From NCBI GenBank assembly GCA_032622095.1, contig CP136061.1:254461582-254525581 (forward strand): DNA of 64,000 nucleotides, written 5' to 3'. Below are positions 55,346-64,000 of the stretch, one piece after another. Source of the DNA: Siphonodentalium dalli (lineage: Eukaryota > Mollusca > Scaphopoda > Gadilida > Siphonodentaliidae). Each line of letters starts with the position of its first letter. Position 1 is the stretch's first letter. Below the pieces are notes generated by a model. It ran no database searches. It saw only the letters and a list, made by a program, of their open reading frames with translations, and was not told the DNA's origin. Made by a program: the position numbers and the translations under genes.

Positions 55346-58300
55346 CCCCACTCGGTATGAACACTGACCCCACTCGGTATGAACACTGACCCCACTCGGT
55401 ATGAACACTAACCCCCACTCGGTATGAACACTGACCCGACTCGGTATGAACACTGACCCCACTCGGTATGAACACTGACCCCACTCGGTATGAACACTGA
55501 CCCCCACTCGGTATGAACACTGACCCGACTCGGTATGGACACTGACCCCACTCGGTATGGACACTGACCCCACTCGGTATGAACACTGACCCCACTCGGT
55601 ATGAACACTGACCCCACTCGGTATGGACACTGACCCCCACTCGGTATGAACACTGACCCCACTCGGTATGAACACTGACCCGACTCGGTATGAACACTGA
55701 CCCCAACTCGGTATGAACACTGACCCGACTCGGTATGAACACTGACCCGACTCGGTATGAACACTGACCCGACTCGGTATGGACACTGACCCGACTCGGT
55801 ATGAACACTGACACGACTCGGTATGAACACTGACCCGACTCGGTATGGACACTGACCCCACTCGGTATGAACACTGACCCCAACTCGGTATGAACACTGA
55901 CCCGACTCGGTATGAACACTGACCCCCACTCGGTATGAACACTGACCCGAATCGGTATGAACACTGACCCGACTCGGTATGAACACTGACCCGACTCGGT
56001 ATGAACACTGACCCGACTCGGTATGAACACTGACCCGACTCGGTATGAACACTGACCCCCACTCGGTATGAACACTGACCCCACTCGGTATGAACACTGA
56101 CCCCCACTCGGTATGAACACTGACCCCACTCGGTATGAACACTGACACGACTCGGTATGAACACTGACCCGACTCGGTATGGACACTGACCCGACTCGGT
56201 ATGAACACTGACCCGACTCGGTATGAACACTGACCCCACTCGGTATGAACACTGACCCGACTCGGTATGAACACTGACCCCACTCGGTATGAACACTGAC
56301 CCCACTCGGTATGAACACTGACCCGACTCGGTATGAACACTGACCCCACTCGGTATGAACACTGACCCCCACTCGGTATGAACACTGACCCCACTCGGTA
56401 TGAACACTGACCCGACTCGGTATGAACACTGGCCCCACTCGGTATGAACACTGACCCGACTCGGTATGAACACTGACCCCACTCGGTATGAACACTGACC
56501 CCCACTCGGTATGAACACTGACCCCCACTCGGTATGAACACTGACCCCCACTCGGAATGAACACTGACCCGACTCGGTATGAACACTGACCCCCACTCGG
56601 TATGAACACTGACCCGACTCGGTATGAACACTGACCCCCACTCGGTATAAACACTGACCCGACTCGGTATGAACACTGACCCCACTCGGTATGAACACTG
56701 ACCCCCACTCGGTATGAACACTGACCCCCACTCGGTATGAACACTGACCCCACTCGGTATGAACACTGACCCCACTCGGTATGAACACTGACCCCCACTC
56801 GGTATGAACACTGACCCGACTCGGTATGAACACTGACCCCCACTCGGTATGAACACTGACCCGACTCGGTATGAACACTGACCCCCACTCGGTATGAACA
56901 CTGACCCGACTCGGTATGAACACTGACCCCACTCGGTATGAACACTGACCCCCACTCGGTATGAACACTGACCCCACTCGGTATGAACACTGACCCGACT
57001 CGGTATGAACACTGACCCCACTCGGTATGAACACTGACCCGACTCGGTATGAACACTGACCCCACTCGGTATGAACACTGACCCCCACTCGGTATGAACA
57101 CTGACCCCCACTCGGTATGAACACTGACCCCCACTCGGTATGAACACTGACCCGACTCGGTATGAACACTGACCCCCACTCGGTATGAACACTGACCCGA
57201 CTCGGTATGAACACTGACCCCCACTCGGTATGAACACTGACCCGACTCGGTATGAACACTGACCCCACTCGGTATGAACACTGACCCCCACTCGGTATGA
57301 ACACTGACCCGACTCGGTATGAACACTGACCCCCACTCGGTATGAACACTGACCCCACTCGGTATGAACACTGACCCCCACTCGGTATGAACACTGACCC
57401 CCACTCGGTATGAACACTGACCCCCACTCGGTATGAACACTGACCCCCACTCGGTATGAACACTGACCCGACTCGGTATGAACACTGACCCCCACTCGGT
57501 ATGAACACTGACCCCCACTCGGTATGAACACTGACCCCCACTCGGTATGAACACTGACCCCACTCGGTATGAACACTGACCCCCACTCGGTATGAACACT
57601 GACCCCCACTCGGTATGAACACTGACCCCACTCGGTATGAACACTGACCCCACTCGGTATGAACACTGACCCCACTCGGTATGAACACTGACCCCCACTC
57701 GGTATGAACACTGACCCCCACTCGGTATGAACACTGACCCCCACTCGGTATGAACACTGACCCCACTCGGTGTGAACACTGACCCCACTCGGTATGGACA
57801 CTGACCCCACTCGGTATGAACACTGACCCCACTCGGTATGGACACTGACCCCACTCGGTATGAACACTGACCCGACTCGGTATGAACACTGACCCGACTC
57901 TGTATGAACACTGACCCCACTCGGTATGAACACTGACCCCACTCGGTATGGACACTGACCCCACTCGGTATGAACACTGACCCGACTCGGTATGGACACT
58001 GACACGACTCGGTATGAACACTGACCCGACTCGGTATGGACACTGACCCCCACTCGTTATGAACACTGACCCCACTCGGTATGAACACTGACCCCCACTC
58101 GGTATGAACACTGACCCCACTCGGTATGAACACTGACCCCACTCGGTATGAACACTGACACGACTCGGTATGAACACTGACCCGACTTGGTATGAACACT
58201 GACCCCCACTCGGTATGAACACTGACCCCACTCGGTATGAACACTGACCCCACTCGGTATGAACACTGACCCGACTCGGTATGAACACTGACCCCACTCG

Positions 58301-61300
58301 GTATGAACACTGACCCCACTCGGTATGAACACTGACACGACTCGGTATGAACACTGACCCGACTCGGTATGGACACTGACCCCACTCGGTATGAACACTG
58401 ACCCCACTCGGTATGAACACTGACCCCACTCGGTATGAACACTGACCCCACTCGGTATGAACACTGACCCCCACTCGGTATGAACACTGACCCCACTCGG
58501 TATGAACACTGACACGACTCGGTATGAACACTGACCCGACTCGGTATGGACACTGACCCCACTCGGTATGAACACTGACCCCACTCGGTATGAACACTGA
58601 CCCCCACTCGGTATGAACACTGACACGACTCGGTATGAACACTGACCCGACTCGGTATGGACACTGACCCCACTCGGTATGAACACTGACCCCACTCGGT
58701 ATGAACACTGACCCCACTCGGTATGAACACTGACCCGACTCGGTATGAACACTGACCCGACTCGGTATGAACACTGACCCCCACTCGGTATGAACACTGA
58801 CCCCACTCGGTATGAACACTGACCCGACTCGGTATGAACACTGACCCGACTCGGTATGAACACTGACCCCCACTCGGTATGAACACTGACCCCACTCGGT
58901 ATGAACACTGACCCCACTCGGTATGAACACTGACACGACTCGGTATGAATACTGACCCGACTCGGTATGAACACTGACCCCACTCGGTATGGACACTGAC
59001 CCCCACTCGGTATGAACACTGACCCCACTCGGTATGAACACTGACCCCACTCGGTATGAACACTGACCCCCACTCGGTATAAACACTGACCCGACTTGGT
59101 ATGAACACTGACCCGACTCGGTATGAACACTGACCCCACTCGGTATGAACACTGACCCGACTCGGTATGAACACTGACCCGACTCGGTATGAACACTGAC
59201 CCGACTCGCTATGAACACTGACCCGACTCGGTATGAACACTGACCCCCACTCGTTATGAACACTGACCCCCACTCGGTATGAACACTGACCCCCACTCGG
59301 TATGAACACTGACCCGACTCGGTATGAACACTGACCCCACTCGGTATGGACACTGACCCCACTCGGTATGAACACTGACCCCACTCGGTATGAACACTGA
59401 CCCCCACTCGGTATGAACACTGACCCGACTTGGTATGAACACTGACCCGACTCGGTATGAACACTGACCCCCACTCGGTATGAACACTGACCCCACTCGG
59501 TATGAACACTGACCCCCACTCGGTATGAACACTGACACGACTCGGTATGAACACTGACACGACTCGGTATGAACACTGACCCCCACTCGGTATGAACACT
59601 GACCCCACTCGGTATGAACACTGACCCCCACTCGGTATGAACACTGACCCGACTCGGTATGAACACTGACACGACTCGGTATGAACACTGACCCCCACTC
59701 GGTATGAACACTGACCCCCACTCGGTATGAACACTGACCCCCACTCGGTATGAACACTGACCCGACTCGGTATGAACACTGACCCCCACTTGGTATGGAC
59801 ACTGACCCCCACTCGGTATGAACACTGACCCCACTCGGTATGAACACTGACCCCCACTCGGTATGAACACTGACCCGACTCGGTATGAACACTGACACGA
59901 CTCGGTATGAACACTGACCCGACTCGGTATGGACACTGACCCCACTCGGTATGAACACTGACCCCACTCGGTATGAACACTGACCCGACTCGGTATGAAC
60001 ACTGACCCCCACTCGGTATGAACACTGACCCCCACTCGGTATGAACACTGACCCCCACTCGGTATGAACACTGACCCCACTCGGTATGAACACTGACCCC
60101 CACTCGGTATGAACACTGACCCCCACTCGGTATGAACACTGACCCCACTCGGTATGAACACTGACCCCCACTCGGTATGAACACTGACCCGACTCGGTAT
60201 GAACACTGACCCCACTCGGTATGAACACTGACCCCCACTCGGTATGAACACTGACCCCCACTCGGTATGAACACTGACCCCCACTCGGTATGAACACTGA
60301 CCCGACTCGGTATGAACACTGACCCCACTCGGTATGAACACTGACCCCACTCGGTATGAACACTGACCCCACTCGGTATGAACACTGACCCCACTCGGTA
60401 TGAACACTGACCCCACTCGGTATGAACACTGACCCCACTCGGTATGAACACTGACCCCCACTCGGTATGAACACTGACACGACTCGGTATGAACACTGAC
60501 CCCACTCGGTATGAACACTGACCCCACTCGGTATGAACACTGACCCCACTCGGTATGAACACTGACCCCACTCGGTATGAACACTGACCCCACTCGGTAT
60601 GAACACTGACCCGACTCGGTATGGACACTGACCCCACTCGGTATGAACACTGACCCCACTCGGTATGAACACTGACCCCACTCGGTATGAACACTGACCC
60701 CACTCGGTATGAACACTGACCCCCACTCGGTATGGACACTGACCCCACTCGGTATGAACACTGACCCCACTCGGTATGAACACTGACCCCCACTCGGTAT
60801 GGACACTGACCCCACTCGGTATGAACACTGACCCGACTCGGTATGAACACTGACCCGACTCGGTATGAACACTGACCCCCACTCGGTATGAACACTGACC
60901 CCACTCGGTATGAACACTGACCCCACTCGGTATGAACACTGACCCCACTCGGTATGAACACTGACCCGACTCGGTATGAACACTGACCCGACTCGGTATG
61001 AACACTGACCCGACTCGGTATGAACACTGACCCGACTCGGTATGAACACTGACACGACTCGGTATGAACACTGACCCCCACTCGGTATGAACACTGACCC
61101 CCACTCGGTATGAATACTGACCCCACTCGGTATGAACACTGACCCGACTCGGTATGAACACTGACCCGACTCGGTATGAACACTGACCCGACTCGGTATG
61201 GACACTGACCCGACTCGGTATGAACACTGACACGACTCGGTATGAACACTGACCCGACTCGGTATGGACACTGACCCCCACTCGGTATGAACACTGACCC

Positions 61301-64000
61301 GACTCGGTATGGACACTGACCCGACTCGGTATGAACACTGACCCCACTCGGTATGAACACTGACCCGACTCGGTATGGACACTGACCCGACTCGGTATGA
61401 ACACTGACACGACTCGGTATGAACACTGACCCGACTCGGTATGAACACTGACCCCAACTCGGTATGAACACTGACACGACTCGGTATGAACACTGACACG
61501 ACTCGGTATGAACACTGACCCGACTCGGTATGAACACTGACACGACTCGGTATGAACACTGACCCGACTCGGTATGGACACTGACCCGACTCGGTATGAA
61601 CACTGACCCCAACTCGGTATGAACACTGACACGACTCGGTATGAACACTGACCCGACTCGGTATGAACACTGACACGACTCGGTATGAACACTGACCCGA
61701 CTCGGTATGGACACTGACCCGACTCGGTATGAACACTGACACGACTCGGTATGAACACTGACCCGACTCGGTATGAACACTGACCCCAACTCGGTATGAA
61801 CACTGACCCGACTCGGTATGAACACTGACCCCCACTCGGTATGAACACTGACCCGACTCGGTATGAACACTGACCCGACTCGGTATGAACACTGACCCGA
61901 CTCGGTATGAACACTGACCCGACTCGGTATGGAACACTGACCCGACTCGGTATGAACACTGACCCCCACTCGGTATGAACACTGACCCCACTCGGTATGA
62001 ACACTGACCCCCACTCGGTATGAACACTGACCCCACTCGGTATGAACACTGACACGACTCGGTATGGACACTGACCCGACTCGGTATGAACACTGACCCG
62101 ACTCGGTATGAACACTGACCCCACTCGGTATGAACACTGACCCGACTCGGTATGAACACTGACCCCACTCGGTATGAACACTGACCCCACTCGGTATGAA
62201 CACTGACCCGACTCGGTATGAACACTGACCCGACTCGGTATGAACACTGACCCCACTCGGTATGAACACTGACCCCACTCGGTATGAACACTGACCCGAC
62301 TCGGTATGAACACTGACCCCACTCGGTATGAACACTGACCCGACTCGGTATGAACACTGACCCCACTCGGTATGAACACTGACCCCCACTCGGTATGAAC
62401 ACTGACCCCCACTCGGTATGAACACTGACCCCCACTCGGTATGAACACTGACCCGACTCGGTATGAACACTGACCCCCACTCGGTATGAACACTGACCCG
62501 ACTCGGTATGAACACTGACCCGACTCGGTATGAACACTGACCCCCACTCGGTATGAACACTGACCCCACTCGGTATGAACACTGACCCGACTCGGTATGA
62601 ACACTGACCCGACTCGGTATGAACACTGACCCCCACTCGGTATGAACACTGACCCCACTCGGTATGAACACTGACCCCACTCGGTATGAACACTGACACG
62701 ACTCGGTATGAATACTGACCCGACTCGGTATGAACACTGACCCCACTCGGTATGAACACTGACCCCCACTCGGTATGAACACTGACCCCACTCGGTATGA
62801 ACACTGACCCGACTCGGTATGAACACTGACCCGACTCGGTATGAACACTGACCCGACTCGGTATGGACACTGACCCGACTCGATATGAACACTGACACGA
62901 CTCGGTATGAACACTGACCCGACTCGGTATGGACACTGACCCCACTCGGTATGAACACTGACCCCAACTCGGTATGAACACTGACCCGACTCGGTATGAA
63001 CACTGACCCCCACTCGGTATGAACACTGACCCGACTCGGTATGAACACTGACCCGACTCGGTATGAACACTGACCCGACTCGGTATGAACACTGACCCGA
63101 CTCGGTATGAACACTGACCCGACTCGGTATGAACACTGACCCCCACTCGGTATGAACACTGACCCCCACTCGGTATGAACACTGACCCCCACTCGGTATG
63201 AACACTGACCCCACTCGGTATGAACACTGACACGACTCGGTATGAACACTGACCCGACTCGGTATGGACACTGACCCGACTCGGTATGAACACTGACCCG
63301 ACTCGGTATGAACACTGACCCCACTCGGTATGAACACTGACCCGACTCGGTATGAACACTGACCCCACTCGGTATGAACACTGACCCCACTCGGTATGAA
63401 CACTGACCCGACTCGGTATGAACACTGACCCCACTCGGTATGAACACTGACCCCCACTCGGTATGAACACTGACCCCACTCGGTATGAACACTGACCCGA
63501 CTCGGTATGAACACTGACCCCACTCGGTATGAACACTGACCCGACTCGGTATGAACACTGACCCCACTCGGTATGAACACTGACCCCCACTCGGTATGAA
63601 CACTGACCCCCACTCGGTATGAACACTGACCCCCACTCGGTATGAACACTGACCCGACTCGGTATGAACACTGACCCCCACTCGGTATGAACACTGACCC
63701 GACTCGGTATGAACACTGACCCCCACTCGGTATGAACACTGACCCGACTCGGTATGAACACTGACCCCACTCGGTATGAACACTGACCCCCACTCGGTAT
63801 GAACACTGACCCCCACTCGGTATGAACACTGACCCCACTCGGTATGAACGCTGACCCCACTCGGTATGAACACTGACCCCCACTCGGTATGAACACTGAC
63901 CCGACTCGGTATGAACACTGACCCCCACTCGGTATGAACACTGACCCGACTCGGTATGAACACTGACCCCCACTCGGTATGAACACTGACCCGACTCGGT
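55334..64000. repeat. 22/23-bp satellite, ~390 units, continues past the window
   Basis: The core unit is ACTCGGTATGAACACTGACC plus a variable 2-3-base end: CC, CG, (A)CACG-type, or 23-bp forms ending CCC or CCA. About 8.67 kb are uninterrupted. A second marker is ATGGAC for ATGAAC. The order of variants is not random: blocks recur (see findings). On the minus strand no phase of any common unit contains a stop, so frames of up to 2,915 codons appear in several phases at once; the plus strand has TGA twice per unit. These are not proteins. Satellite function (centromeric, heterochromatic) cannot be read from sequence. Confidence 0.97.

Noticed and set aside
55226-63986. Minus-strand frames of 2915, 2907, 1569, 881 and 379 codons
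   Set aside because: Pure satellite translation (SVHTEWGQCSYRVG-type), open in several phases simultaneously because the unit has no stop on that strand. Two of the frames even run on antisense into the GIY-YIG remnant. No coding signal.

Overview
This is a eukaryotic, gene-poor, repeat-dominated window, most likely from a marine invertebrate and probably a mollusc (bivalve-like). That guess rests on overall style only: AT-rich DNA, many TACATGTA strings, dispersed repeats ending in (ACGG)n, and dense families of short hairpin transposons. No intact protein-coding gene can be supported. Nearly all open frames are 60-120 codons, lie inside repeats and have no recognisable domain. The 900-2900-codon frames on the minus strand between 55.2 and 64.0 kb are an artefact of a stop-free satellite.

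From 1 to about 54.7 kb the window is a nest of non-autonomous transposons separated by unassigned AT-rich sequence. Families (letters are mine): A, D and E are TTAA-flanked, piggyBac-like MITEs with CCCTTT ends, sharing a 69-bp hairpin with the core CATTCTCTTATATATGCGAG. B is a ~217-bp near-perfect hairpin flanked by TA (Tc1/mariner-like). C has CAAGCC...GGCTTG ends and 8-bp target duplications (hAT-like). F is a ~375-bp TTAAAG...CTTTAA element. H, K, L, M, N and G are dispersed repeats with less certain ends. Several copies are nested inside each other, so relative insertion order and exact target duplications can be read.

Tandem arrays are the second theme: 32 bp (9.85 kb), 38, ~75 and ~190 bp (11.1-13.1 kb), a GTGT-rich array (17.2 kb), 32 bp (22.3 kb), 56 bp (33.4 and 35.9-37.4 kb), ~120 bp (34.5-35.3 kb), 68 bp with a 137-bp dimer (39.8-44.1 kb), ~165 bp (42.9-43.9 kb), 29 bp (49.2 kb), and a 22/23-bp satellite filling 55.3-64.0 kb and running off the right edge. 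The 56-bp array is an expansion of the 3' end of element F, and the 68-bp array an expansion of part of element N, so local satellites here appear to be born from transposon ends.

The only protein-level signal is a frameshifted single-exon ORF at 54.77-55.3 kb encoding a GIY-YIG endonuclease domain with Cys2 and His2 pairs like those of Penelope-like retroelements. It has no reverse transcriptase and its 3' end abuts the 22/23-bp satellite. The only RNA-gene-like sequence is a 5S-rRNA-like fragment at 34.7 kb inside a tandem array.
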